Origin: Siphonodentalium dalli
Lineage: Eukaryota; Mollusca; Scaphopoda; Gadilida; Siphonodentaliidae
NCBI GenBank assembly: GCA_032622095.1
Contig: CP136064.1
Span: forward strand, 254,450,484 to 254,514,483
DNA: 64,000 bases
Direction of reading: 5' to 3'
This document shows, piece by piece, positions 24,719 through 36,410 of the stretch. A program made the position numbers and the translations under genes. Numbering within the stretch: the first letter of the stretch is position 1; every line of letters begins with the position of its first letter. The notes beneath the pieces are model-generated. The model had not been told where the DNA came from, did no database searches, and saw only the letters and a program-made list of their open reading frames with translations.

Positions 24719-25854
24719 CAGGCTAGAGGGTCTCCGCTGGGGGGGTGTCCACCTTGGGAATTTCCAACTGCACCCCTCCCCTTGAGTCGGAATCACACCA
24801 ACACAATTTGCATAATTCCATTTGCACCCCCCCCCCCTTGAGTCGGAATCACACCAACACAACTTTTTGCATAATTCCATTGCACCCCCCCCCCCCTTGT
24901 ACCTCATGCTCAGGCCTAATTTCCTATATATTCATAAGCCATGCTTCTATTTTCCCAGTATGAGAACATTAAGATATTTTAACCTGAAAATTGCCCCCCC
25001 CCCCAAAAAACAACTAGTGATCTAATTCCAGACAAATGCACACAGCTACCGACAACAGACCAGGAAACACCGGGCCGACCATGGTTGTTTGGCCCGGTGT
25101 GAGAAAATTTTGAAAACTATATACAAGAAAATCGCAAATCCTAGCATCTAGACTGGCCTCAACTGAAGCTTTCCTAGTGTTGGAAATTTCAAACCTCATG
25201 CTCCCCCTCAGGTTGTAAAATTATTCAACTGATGACCATTTATGTCTACAAGTTTGACCAAATGTAGTAAAATATTGTTTTGCTAAACTAATTAGCAGTT
25301 TTGTATTGGCCATGCGGATGGGGCAATGACACACCGGGCCGACCATGGTTCGGCCCAGTGTGCGAAAATTTGGAAATCTGAACAAGAAAATCGCAAAATC
25401 CTAACATCTAGACTAGCCTCAAGCCTTCCTACTGTTGGAAAAATTCCAACTGATGACAATTCCAATGACAATGTTGACCAATTGTATGACAATATTGTTT
25501 TCTTAAATTAACTAGAAGTTTTTGACTGGCCACAGGGGAGGGACCAGGACACAAGCTTTCCAAGTGTTGGAAATTTCCAACCTGTCACCCCCCCTAAGGT
25601 TGGAAACTTTCCAACTGATGTCCATTTCTGTCAAAAAATTTTACCAAAAATAGGAACATATGCAAATATTGGTCGAAAAACAATAAATTCCCCCCAATAA
25701 ATTGTTTTATAATCAAACTACAAGAACATTTTCAACCTATTGTTGGTGTGAAATTTCGTTGTGGCAGGTATGAAATTTCCAACTATTGAAAATATAGCTC
25801 TCTGCTGGGGGTGAGACACCCCCCCCACCCCCCCCCCCTCTAGCCACATCCCTG
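24719..25854. mobile_element. hAT-like non-autonomous element with 8-bp target duplication
   Basis: Flanked by gatagcag on both sides (24711-24718, 25855-25862); the 30-kb paralogous block has this site once. The right end read inwards is CAGGGATGTGGCTAGAGGG. The left end is CAGGCTAGAGGG, lacking about seven bases. A CAGGG start with 8-bp duplication is typical of hAT. Inside are three ~60-bp units with C-runs (tcggaatcacaccaacacaa) and 'accgggccgaccatggtt' repeats. No transposase. Confidence 0.85.
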
Positions 25855-26154
25855 GATAGCAGGTATATAAGTCAACCACGGATAGAGCCATTCCGCAAAG
25901 TAGCCATCAAGTAATTTCATAATGTCGATATTGTGATAAAACTGATACAAAATGTGGCTGAGACAAGTATATAGTAGCAAGCATCTCTCGCAGCATCGGG
26001 GACAATTATGCGACATGGTAACTCACTATGGAGTGCTAATGACAAAATTAGAGTACGCATTTTTCGCCAATAAGCAGACCAGTTCATCATGTGCGGGATC
26101 TACCACTGAGTCTGTTATATATAGGTCTAACATCAATTTTCGCGCAAAGCACAC

Positions 26155-26274
26155 CTGCTTGAAAATTCGGGTTGATGAATTCGTGGCATGTTTGGCAGCA
26201 ATTAGCGTCGTTTTGATAACAACCACCCGCAGTCAAAGTTGAACACCAGGATTGTTTGTCCCCGTACTCACAAC
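26155..26274 (-). pseudogene. Damaged PLAC-like module exon (acceptor AG changed to AT)
   Basis: 120 nt, fully open, coding CEYGDKQSWCSTLTAGGC, YQNDANCCQTCHEF and a short linker. 28 of 39 residues agree with the 30.4-kb copy by hand alignment. The donor (CAG/gtgtgc) is usable, but the position that is ccacag in sister exons reads ccacat here, so the normal acceptor is lost. An AG 18 nt further upstream (cattttcttcaag, exon start 26292) would keep the phase and add six residues including a Cys. The copy is either skipped or spliced from that site. Confidence 0.75.
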
Positions 26275-26325
26275 ATGTGGGAAGACGACAAACTTGAAGA
26301 AAATGGACATACTGAGGGTTGGGTG

Positions 26326-26720
26326 GTTGGTTAATTCGGGTTTATCGTCGTTTCAGCAGCTATGCCATATCACGACGTTGTCAGTTTTACGGATGATGGA
26401 AAGACCACGCTGATGATAAAATATCACTGGGAAATCACCACACTGCGTGTAGAAACCACCGGCCGCGGAAATCAAGTGACAAACTTACCCAGATACACGG
26501 AGATTTGTTATTATCCCTTAGCATGGATCACGAATCCGCACTTATCTGGTTAGTACCAGCTCCGTCGGCGCTGGACGGCCTGTGATGACGTAATGAAATG
26601 AGAACTCGACCGAGTGGACCACCGGGGGCCCTGACATAATGGTGGTTGGAATATATGTTGGTGACATATTTAGTAAATAATGTCGTCTTATACCAACCAC
26701 AACGCGCCGCAGGCGCGTTG
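26326..26720 (-). mobile_element. SINE-like repeat, mollusc type
   Basis: Its plus-strand start 'gggtttatcgtcgtttcagcag' is the complement of an 'aacgacgataaaccc' 3' tail. The body (cacgacgttgtcagttttacgg...accacactgcgtgtagaaa...gtcggcgctg) recurs at 61.44-61.73 kb. A GC-rich hairpin (caacgcgcc gca ggcgcgttg) lies at its far end, near 26700. Confidence 0.65.
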
Positions 26721-26729
26721 TTGCTTTTC

Positions 26730-27130
26730 ATGTTTAGGCGTGAATGACGTCATTAATTTTTACAATACCATGAAACAGAATTTCGACGCGATGAAAATCC
26801 GGACAAGAAAAATGGGTTAAAAATCACGTGACTTCCGCTCCGCTTTTGCCAAACCTTGTGGGAACAATAATATCAAATTGTGAAATCACGGAATCGGAAG
26901 TGGACCAAGTGGGATGGTTATGAAATTAGCAACTTCAGTTTTTCTGAACAATTCCTATGTTATGTAGGCTTATGAATTAGTTTCATTTTGACCATTTTCG
27001 TTGGTTAGCTGACCGAAAACCAGCGAAGACGTCATGACAAGGTCCATGACGTCATTTACGTCAGTTGGTTTTGTGGGCCAGATTCCAGACACATTTGGTC
27101 TTTACCGGAAACACCGATTTCACATCACTA
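26730..27130 (+). mobile_element. Dispersed element rich in TGACGTCA sites, copy 1
   Basis: It shares 'aatcacgtgacttccg', 'aaaaccagcgaagacgtcatgaca', 'gacgtcatttacgtca' and 'gggccagattccagac' with 63.03-63.29 kb (same strand) and with 43.05-43.40 kb (inverted). Several cAMP-response-element-like palindromes (TGACGTCA) are embedded in it. Confidence 0.7.
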
Positions 27131-27604
27131 GACTAAACGCAATTATATATACAAAATGGCCAAAGGACATTTTATATACAATATGCACACAATAAATATG
27201 GGATCCCTCCCTACAAACGTGTTGTTTGTTTGTTTGGTTTTCATTGTTCCTTTTTTGTTTGTTCTTCTTTTAAAACTAGTGAGTGCATATAAGATTATAT
27301 TCTTCATCATGTTTTCAAATGTCACTTTGACTATCAGTTTGAATTTTTGACCATGCAATGAGCTAATTCAGCTGCCTTCCACAATATATACACTTAAATG
27401 TAATTAAGAGACTTCTCTAAATACCATTTTCTAGACTACAGACTGGATTCAAACGAGAGATGTTTTCTATTGACAAGAGCTAGCTAGCTAGCGCATGAAA
27501 CTGTTCGCGCGAATGATTTCCCCAGTGATATTTTGGGATATAGCTCCCATGTAAACATTTATATTTGTCATATATAAACGTGGGAAGTTGCTAGCTTTAG
27601 TTTG

Positions 27605-27928
27605 GCTGAAGGGGTCACTATCACCAAAAAAGTGCCAAAGGGTACACAGGATTCGCAAAATGTGCTGAAGGGTACACAGGGTTTGTGATCGCCACTAACA
27701 CCGTTACTTAAACTGTGTTTCTGAAAGTCTGGCGTCCATTAGCAGTTTATTTTCAGTTCATTTTAATGTTCATTGGAACGTAAACAATTATTCTATAAGA
27801 GAAATCATGGCAGATACGAAAACTAAACGTCATTTAGAATGACATTTCAAACCCTGTGTACCCTTCAGCACATTTTCAAATCCTGTGTACCCTTCAGCAC
27901 TTTTTTTGGTGATAGTGACCCCTTCAGC
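27605..27928. mobile_element. MULE-like MITE with 9-bp target duplication
   Basis: The ends GCTGAAGGGGTCACTATCAC and its complement continue as 'caaaaaa(a)gtgc...gaagggtacacagg'. The flanks are an exact 9-bp direct repeat, tttagtttg (27596-27604 and 27929-27937). 9-bp duplications are typical of Mutator-like elements. 324 bp, no coding capacity. Confidence 0.85.
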
Positions 27929-27998
27929 TTTAGTTTGGCATGGATGTGTATGAGTTGTTTTAACGAGATAAGTGGTGGCAGGGTGGTTGTACTGTAGT

Positions 27999-28961
27999 CA
28001 GAGGCGGACTGGCCGATCGGGAGACCGGGAAATTCTGATTCTGATTCCACGTGATTTTCTATCAAGCGAGAATCGGAGGGGTTTTTTTACGGTTTGGGGG
28101 GGGGGGTATATGTGGTTGGTCCGCCCAACCACAAATTGGGCCGCAAATGAAACCGACGTGGGCCGCCACATGTTGTTTAACCAGCCGTGTATCCAATAAG
28201 ATGGTACTCTTCTCACATAAATTCATGAGGGCAGAGGCGGACTGCATGGCCGATCGGGAGACCGGAAAATTCCGGACGTGGGCCGCCACATGTGTTGTTT
28301 AACCAGCCGAATTGGCTAATCGTAATTTTGACATTAAATGAACTTGTCGGCATCATATAACACCACGTAAAGACCCCATTAATCTCGAGATTTTAACGGT
28401 AACTCCCAGCTGTAAATCCCAAAAAAAATCTTACGCACCCCTCCCCCAATTGAAATTTACAAGAAAATAGGAACGCTTCAGTTGATGCCAGTCTAGTTTA
28501 TCGGATTCGAGATGTTCTTGTATAGTTTTCAAAATGTTCTCACCCCGGGCCGAACAACCATGAACAGCCCGGAATGTCCTGGTCTCTTGTCCGTAGCCGT
28601 GTGCATTTGTCTGGAGTTAGACCGCTAGATGTTAGATTTTATGCAATTTTTCAGGTAAAAATATCTGAATGGTCTCATACCGGGAATATATAGAACCATG
28701 GTTTATGAATATATATGATATTAGACCAGAGGTGCAAATGGAATTATGCAAAAACATGTATTTGGTCTGCATCTGATTCAAGGGGGGGGGGGTGCAAATG
28801 GAATTATGCAAAAATATGTATTTGGTCTGATTCTGATTCAAGGGGGGGGGGGGTGCAGTTGGAATTTTTCAAGGTGGACTGTGGACGCCCCCCCCCCCCA
28901 AACAGATGGGCCGGTATTATATAAATTTCCCGGGCCGGTTTCTTGGCCCAGTCCACCTCTG
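27999..28961. mobile_element. hAT-like element with 8-bp target duplication, composite
   Basis: Ends CAGAGGCGGACTGGCC and GGCCCAGTCCACCTCTG; exact 8-bp flanking repeat actgtagt (27991-27998, 28962-28969). The left 200 bp is partly duplicated inside (28.23-28.32 kb, 'ggaCGTGGGCCGCCACATG'). 28.44-28.87 kb resembles, in reverse orientation, the G/C-run interior of the 24.7-kb element, so one element seems nested in or recombined with the other. Confidence 0.85.
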
Positions 28962-29689
28962 ACTGTAGTGTTCCGCGGAATCCGCCCCTCCAACTTTGGT
29001 GAAAGTATTCAACATTTTTAAATCCCATGACTGACACAGCAACAGTTGGAAACTACGTATATAGATGGAAATTGTTGTGATAGCTTGATGTATTTGTGTG
29101 GTTGCTCCACTACGTGTCACGTGCGATCATATATTTATGGTATCAACATCGTCGTACGCCAGTTTCAGCTTTCGTTCTTGTGCGGCATTTTGAAAAAAAC
29201 GGAATTTATAATTCAGTGATTAAACCACTCCGTGGCTGGAGCTTCCTGAAAGTGAATGCACCCTCTTATATGCATATGCAAGTCTCCCATGTAGGGAATC
29301 TCGCATATACAAGAAATATATTGACCTAACCATATTCATCTTGACGTTGTAAGCCAGTGTATTATGTTATATATGCCAGACTTCCTATGATATACTTGTA
29401 TTCAGCACAAAGCGACTACATATGTTGTGCTTAATTATTTTTACGTTCTACGTGCACTATAGTCCCCAGTGCCGACTTTGCGTTGAACTTTGTTACTGTG
29501 TGGTGGATAAGTTTTTTTGTTTTATCAACTGATAATGTCACCCACTGACACTTTCCACGAAATTTCCAAATGTCGATATTGTGATACAATTATGACATAA
29601 TGTGGTTTAACATATTTATTTGCTCATGCATACATAAACAAAGTACATATTAAAGCAAAGGGGATTGGAGGACAAGTGCAAACACTTAG

Positions 29690-30620
29690 ACTTCACCTCC
29701 TCTCTCCAAACTGAATACTGAATTACTGAATACTCCCATTATATGTGACTATGGAAAAATTGTGCGTTTGTCTGTTGGTCGCCAGCTGATTTAATCAAAA
29801 CATCACAAACTAGTACTATGTCATCCAAAAGTATGATATCGAATCATGTCAAAACTGATTCAGAATCAGATCAGCGACTGCACGGCATATTTCCCACATT
29901 CAGTTTGGCATACAATTAACACCGGCCAGTGCTAGTTAATTGCCTTGCCATTTGGTTTTAAGCTCTGTGATGGATACATATATTACTCATATTGTGCAAT
30001 GTCATTGGATAGCAGTTACAGAAGTCGACCACTGATACAGCCTTTCCGCATAGTAGCCATCACGCAATTTCAAACTGTCGATATTGTGATGAAATTGTGA
30101 CTAATGTGGAGAAGATAAATATAGTGTAGCCAGCCTCTATATCGCAGCATCATACATAATTATACGACGTGATAACTCAATATGGAGCGCCAATGACAAA
30201 ACAAGAGGGAGTGTGTTTTCGCCAACAAGCGGACCAGTTCATCATTTGTGGGATCCACCATTGGGTCTCTTATATATTTTCATGATATCTGAGAACGGGA
30301 TCTCCGAAAATGAGTCAGTTTTAAAATGTTCACGCACAGCGTACCTGATGGAAGATTCGGGTTGCTGAAATTGTGACATGTTTCGCAGCATGCAGCATCG
30401 TTTAGATAACAACCAGCCGCAGTCAGGGTTGAACACCAGGATGCTCTGTCACCGTACTCACAACCTGTGGAAAACACTAAACTTGAATAAAAAGGACCTA
30501 CCGTATATCACATCATTATAATTCAGTCATTTAAATATTCCATGACGGGAGCTTCATGAATTCCAATGCACTCTCGTGTATGCACATGTGAGTCTCCGAA
30601 GATATTGCTGATTATGCTAT
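29690..30620 (-). repeat. Duplicated exon-containing block, copy 1
   Basis: Uninterrupted version of the block described at 24.4-26.3 kb, holding the intact 30.4-kb module exon. It serves as the reference for locating insertions in copy 2. Confidence 0.75.
30345..30464 (-). CDS. Metalloprotease PLAC-like module exon 3
   Basis: 120 nt, phase 1-1, acceptor ttttccacag, donor CAG/gtacgc. It codes CEYGDRASWCSTLTAAGC, YLNDAACCETCHNF and SNPNLPS: spacing C-x8-C-x7-C-x6-CC-x2-C, the pattern of PLAC domains at the C-termini of ADAMTS and lacunin proteins. Identical exon length and phase show it arose by tandem exon duplication. Confidence 0.85.
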
Positions 30621-31439
30621 CAGTCTTTGCTCAAATTCCTGGCTATGGCTTTGTTTCGAATTTTATGACATGGGAGTGGTTAATGTTTTATCTTTTGTTT
30701 CATCAATTGATAATGTCGATTAACGGCGAAACTGCTGTTTGGTGTGAACTGTTCTTTTATTTAGTCATTACAATGATATAAAATATACCACTGGAGTGTT
30801 GCTTTGTTGGAGTTTCTCGTTTGTCCGTTCAGCAAGTGTATTATTTAAACTTAGTCACATATTGGACGTCATTATGAATTTTGATCCTCTTCTATCTTTT
30901 CAGTGAATATGGATATATATTCCAATAATATGATAATATGCAAGGCATATAAAGAACGACCCCGGCATAATAGTAAGAAGACGGACAACGCACAGGATCG
31001 TAAAAATAGTGTTGGAACTATATGCATATATATTAGGCCTATACGCATGTCAGCGACGCGAATGCTTGATTATTAGTGTAGTTCGTTTTGGATGCCAATG
31101 GACTTCGATAATTATATATGCCTTAATATAACCTATCGGCCTTTGATAACAAAGGCATCTATATTGTAATGTATAATGCTATAGACTACAATGTACGTCG
31201 CTGCGATTAAGCGAAGACGACACAACACGTTCAGTCATGTCTGGATTCTGGCCCGCAGAGACAAATCACGTTTTGACGTCATGACTCCGTAACTGCCTTC
31301 ATTTAGCTTTGCAGGACATATTCATAACAACTTACTGTTTATAAATAAATAAATACTTCAGTTGTCCATTGCCACATATCGGAGGTTGTGAAGTAGTAAA
31401 CTGTAAATTATGTGTGACGTCACAAGTACGTACGCCCGC

Positions 31440-31502
31440 CTGTTAACTATACACGACCCGAGCTCGGCGCTAGCGCGCCGAGCGGGGTCGTTATTATAGT
31501 TC
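31440..31502. repeat. GC-rich palindrome
   Basis: aactata...acgaccc..gctcggcgc|ta|gcgcgccgagc..gggtcgt...tatagtt: imperfect arms of about 28 nt in AT-rich surroundings. The sequence just upstream (31.23-31.43 kb) carries 'gtctggattctggcccgc' and TGACGTCA sites like the 26.7/43/63-kb family. Confidence 0.7.
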
Positions 31503-31938
31503 ATATGTGTGATCTGTATTAAATAAAATTAATATACGGTGCATTTCTTTATCATTCTTGGTTCCAATTCCGGGCAAAGTGGGCTTTGTTTCTAATTTTA
31601 TGATTTGGGGGGTGGGGTTAAGCTTCTACATATTATTTCAAAATTTGTATGGATTATGTAATAAAGTGAACACTTGCATGTAGGATGTACGCCTCTATTT
31701 CCAAACATATAGCACGTTGGATTACGTTCAGCGATCTATGTTTGTGCAAAATTGACGAGCGACAGTTTGTCTGAATCGTCATGATTCTTGCATGAAGAAA
31801 GGTACGTTCTATAACATGACATGCCTTATATAACAAATATATCGCCATGTGTGTTGTGATTTTAATGACATATTAGCCAACTGTGGATTTGCTGGTCAAC
31901 CGCTGAAAATAAACTAACATTATTTAATCATATATACA

Positions 31939-32265
31939 TCAACGGGTTCGCAAAACAGTGCAAGTATCTGATGGGTTGATGGTTAATTTGCATATATTTA
32001 GTTAAAACTCATATTCGAACTTTTATGTTGATACTTTTGGCTGGAAGGTGTTATTCTATACTTTGTTTCCATGGAAACATCTGGAAATATGGAAAACTAA
32101 CACAAATACAGTATCTCTACCATAGGTTTCAGTCTCAAAATAGGATTATATTTGTTTTAAAAGTGTTTTTCTCAAAAGGTGCATTCATTGTTTACCACTT
32201 TCAAATTCTACAATAGGGCGGAACATGAAGCTGAGTTCTTCTACTTTGATATGATATATACTTTT
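31939..32265 (+). repeat. ~330-bp duplicated segment (partner at 34397-34725)
   Basis: 'ttaatttgcatatatttagt', 'attcgaacttttctgttgatac' and 'cttctactttgatatgatata' occur in the same order and strand in both. The two copies bracket the 32.9-kb module exon. They could be remnants of the exon-block duplication or a dispersed repeat. Confidence 0.7.
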
Positions 32266-32814
32266 TCCGTGTGTCTAATAAAAAATTAAACTCGAACATT
32301 TCTGGGCGAGACAGCTCCTTTTTCTATTCGTGTCGATTTAACGGTCCGATATTGAACGAGTCAATGGCTTGATGTAGGCTGGTTATAAACGTGTGTTGTT
32401 GCATAACGTAATAGATGCGATTGTCGTGCATGAATTCGACTACAGCATTATCTCATATACCAGATTCCTTCGTGTTTGCATTGTTATTACTGGAACATAG
32501 ATTTATTTTATGCGGGGATGTTCTCGAGAGTAATGATACATGGGAATGCACCTTTATGAAATCGACAACTTCCCAATAGCTTTCGGTAGCCGTAATGGAA
32601 ATAATATCCCATGTAAATGTCACATACAGCAGCAATGTCGTACCGTTATGCCTTCCACGCCATTCACATTATGTTAAAAATGAGAATCATAGGAATACGT
32701 GCAACAATGATTGTGCACGGCATATTTTCATTTACTGCTTGATATACATGTGGAAGTAACACCGGACAATGCAACCTCGATATATTGTGTTAACATTCCA
32801 TGCAGCAGACATAC

Positions 32815-32934
32815 CTGTTGGTAGATTCGGGTTGTAGAATTCTGGACATGTTTGGCAACATACATCGGCGTTGGCATAGCAACCGGCAGCGGTCAGGGTT
32901 GAACACCCGGTATGTTTGTCTCCGTACTCACAAC
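32815..32934 (-). CDS. Metalloprotease PLAC-like module exon 2
   Basis: 120 nt, phase 1-1, acceptor gcttaccacag, donor CAG/gtatgt. It codes CEYGDKHTGCSTLTAAGC, YANADVCCQTCPEF and YNPNLPT. The Cys spacing is the same as in the 30.4-kb exon, with 26 of 39 residues identical by hand alignment. Confidence 0.85.
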
Positions 32935-33627
32935 CTGTGGTAAGCAAATTATAATCTTACATTCTGTGACTCAATCTTATCCTAATAAATTGCGATAAGC
33001 CATTGTGTTCTCTTTATAACGGTAATAGCATGCCTGAATGATCTTATCTTGATTCGTGTGATCAGATCGCGATGTGCTCGTTCACATATGTTGATGTATT
33101 ATGTCGACAACATGAAAGTTACACTTGGTTAATGGGTGTGAATGGAAATTACACACTCATCACAGGTCTAGCGTCCAGTTAAAGCTAAAGGAAAAAAACA
33201 CTAATTTCAATGTGACTATGTAAGCTTAGCCATGGAATGGAATCTGTTCGAAATGACAAATGAAATTATCATTATATCATGACACTATGCCAAGAAATGG
33301 ATGATATCCATTGTAATATGACTGAAATAGCGACCTCGACTCGACAATGTCATACCAATGCATGTACACGTATGGCTGGGGAAACTCTATGTCTAGTGTT
33401 CAGTGTAAAAAATCCATGCAGTACTATATCGTACCATATCTCCCCTTGATAAGAAAAAAAGTCTTGTTCAGTTTGGATCTTCCCGCTATTCGTAATCGAA
33501 ACATTTATTTCAGAGAAATAATTTGTTCAAACATTATCAAAGGATGTTGCAATAAGCCGACATATTTAATCCATATGGTGTAGTAGTTATATACACAAGC
33601 ATACACAGAAAGAAGTTAACATAAATG

Positions 33628-34170
33628 TTGAACGGTTCGCGATATACTGGATTTTAGCTACCCCTCGCCCAAACACGTTTTTGGTCGAAAAATACATATA
33701 TATGATAACCACTTTACAACATTTACTACTTGATTTTAATGGAACCCAATATGAATGGTTTACTGACCAATTGGTCCAGATATACTGTTTAAGTGATTAC
33801 AGATGATTTCGTGCTTCCAGACCCCTAGTTCCCATACATACATACATATTATTGATAACAGGTAATTCTGCACGAATTAACATCGATTTTGAAGTACCTG
33901 TAATAACATATGGCAATATATATCATTCATATGGCTCCGCGGTTATCTGGATATCACATGTAGAACGAACATGATTGATAATGGATCGATTTGCAATATA
34001 TTGGATTTTAGTTAACGTTTTGGTCGAAAAAAAATTGGATATTTATGTTAATGACAACACACACTTTTTAAATTATTCTAATGGGACCAAATCAATATTC
34101 ATGTGAAGAAAACCGTACATTCCTTTAGCACGGTCAAATATGTCATCAGTCTTCCAAACCACCAGTTACA
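33628..34170 (+). repeat. Tandem duplication, ~350-bp period
   Basis: 'gatatactggattttagcta' with 'gttttggtcgaaaaatac' at 33.64-33.70 kb recurs at 33.99-34.05 kb, both followed by 'tttaatggaacccaat'-like sequence. Non-coding intron. Confidence 0.6.
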
Positions 34171-34227
34171 ACAACACATTTTATTTATAACACGAAATTG
34201 TCCAGTGATGTATAAGCGACTTTGTAG

Positions 34228-34360
34228 TATTTATATTAATTAATTTATTTGGGTTTAACGTCGTTTTCAGCAGCCAGGGATTTTACAACTACTGACCAGG
34301 GTGACACTGTTGTTGTCGCCCGCCCGGTGTTATATTTCAAGAATATCTACAATAACGCAC
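34228..34360 (-). mobile_element. SINE 3' end, mollusc type
   Basis: The minus strand ends 'ggctgctgaaaacgacgtta' then aacccaaataaatt, a tail common on molluscan SINEs. The body is cut short by neighbouring sequence. Confidence 0.6.
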
Positions 34361-34396
34361 AATGCTATTTCGAATACATACGATATTAATTAATAT

Positions 34397-34725
34397 TATA
34401 TATCACAACGGGTTCGAAAAAGTACAAGTTGTGGTGATGGCTAATTTGCATATATTTAGTAAAACTAATATTCGAACTTTTCTGTTGATACTTTTAGCTG
34501 TAAGGTGTTATCCTCTACTTTTATATCAATGAAACATCTGGGCAATTAAGTATGGAAAAATGACACAAATACATTATCTCTCCCATCGGTTCAGTCTCTA
34601 AAATAGAATTAAATTTGTTTTTAAATTGTTTTCCTCAAAATGTACCTGCATGGATTACTGCTTTGAAATTTTACAACAGGGCGAAACATGAAGCTAATAT
34701 CTTCTACTTTGATATGATATATTAA
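34397..34725 (+). repeat. Partner of the 31.94-kb duplicated segment
   Basis: See the 31939-32265 entry. It is followed (34.73-35.2 kb) by two or three degenerate units containing 'atatgggtrgtttg...tttacaaaaagc'. Confidence 0.65.
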
Positions 34726-35936
34726 CGAAAGATAGTGCTATCAGAGAATATACAATAAATATGGGTAGTTTGGTTCTCGAAATAATATAGCGTACTTTAC
34801 AAAAGGTTGCTGGCACATACGAAAGTTGAATTTTCTTGGTTTTGATGTCCCCCCTCCCCATGCATTTATAATCTTAAACACACCACGAACTGAACCGATA
34901 TGCTCCAAGTTAACTGAGCGTGTCGACAAATGGGACGTTTTACAAAAAGCGGTAGAAAAAGAGGCGAATTCTTACTGTGTTGGGAAGCTTCTAAACCCAT
35001 TTTAACTCTTGTACACATCATAACAGAAGTTTATTTGATATGCTCTCAAAATTAGCTGAGTGTGCGAACGAAAGCTAATGCCATCAGTCGTGTGTCAATA
35101 TATATGGGTGGTTTGTTTGCCCCGAAATCCTGTGGCTCTTTACAAAAAGCGACTGATAATACGAACGGCGAGTTTTGTATGTTTTGAGGGCTCAACGATC
35201 CCTCTTGAAGTCATAACACGCCACGAACTGAAATGATTTGCTCTCGACCCCTATCCATGTTTGAAGTCTTGAACATATCACTGCCGGACTGTATATGCTA
35301 TCAATATCACCCACGATTGTGACCGAATGGGTGTACTGTCAGAACAGATGCAATGTTTAATGATAGGTTGGTTGGACTGAATTGATGTCAAACGACTGTG
35401 TTGACACAATCCGTTGCTTTGACTCAAATTCTGACTCAATTAGAGGGAATGCTATGTTTATACATTGAACTAAACCATTGTGTGTTATTTAAATTGCTAA
35501 CGAGTCATGATATGCCTATAAATTGCATCATGAATGATATCCACTGCAATATGCCGGTAGCAGCATCGACGTGACCAGGCTAACCGTTTTTACCGTGTTT
35601 GAAGATGACTTTTGTCGGATCACTACAAGGGCACACAATGCTAATAATACCACGTATGTGCATTGTATATCTATAATTTGTGGATGCGTGTATGTAACAT
35701 ACACGAGTTGTATATGCATGTATCTCGCCGAAAGTGTACTGAGCTTATCAGGAGTATGAGCCATACATTAAACTTTACATCATCAAATGTAGATTTTCAC
35801 CACCGCAATGGCAAAAACGTACATTATTAAGAATTCAAATGAACTTGGCGATAAAGAGGTGCATTAAATATGTATATATTCCAGGTCAGGTCCATGATGA
35901 ATTATAAAAAAAATAAGCGAGGCATTACACGCTTAC

Positions 35937-36056
35937 CCGATGGGAGAGATGAGTTCTTGAGTGTATCGCATGTTTTACAGCATATGTCGTAGTTACTGTA
36001 GCAGCTGCTGGGTAACACATCCATGCAGAATGTCATATACCAGTCCCCCATACAAC
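35937..36056 (-). CDS. Metalloprotease PLAC-like module exon 1 (divergent)
   Basis: 120 nt, phase 1-1, acceptor ttttacaccaacag, donor CGG/gtaagc. It codes CMGDWYMTFCMDVLPSSC, YSNYDICCKTCDTL and KNSSLPS: the same C-x8-C-x7-C-x6-CC-x2-C frame but few other identities, so it is the oldest branch of the array. It follows the Cys-rich microexon at 44.3 kb, whose G tail completes its first Gly codon. Confidence 0.8.
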
Positions 36057-36385
36057 CTGTTGGTGTAAAATCGAGTAAGATATTTACTTCGCATAGTTTC
36101 ACACACCGAAAGTTGCTGCGGCACAATCATGAAAGCATAATACGTTGCTTACAATTACAACTGCATATATACACGATATTGCATACATTTCAAATATAGG
36201 ACCGAAATACATATACATTTATTACACTTAACATGTCCACTCAGTGATATGAATTGCACGCTTGGTCAGATAATGGAATCAGCCGCGAGTCTTGCAATCA
36301 CTCGCTTTTTATTAATCAGCTTTCATATCAGTAACAGTTTAATGACATTAGAGCGTCCACACTATACCTATACGTCAAAGTAATA

Positions 36386-36410
36386 GATATATATATATAT
36401 ATATATATAC
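36386..36410. repeat. (AT)n microsatellite
   Basis: About 12 uninterrupted AT dinucleotides within the large intron. Confidence 0.95.

Larger units (their letters stand above)
24411..26325 (-). repeat. Duplicated exon-containing block, copy 2 (interrupted)
   Basis: 24411-24710 matches 29710-30008, and 25855-26320 matches 30006-30480, including the 120-nt module exon. The alignment is broken only by the hAT-like insertion at 24719-25854. The match resumes at about 29.19-29.29 kb (tataattcagtgattaaacc against 30.52 kb), after a further ~2.8 kb of inserted elements. This is a segmental duplication of one module exon with its flanking introns. Confidence 0.75.
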
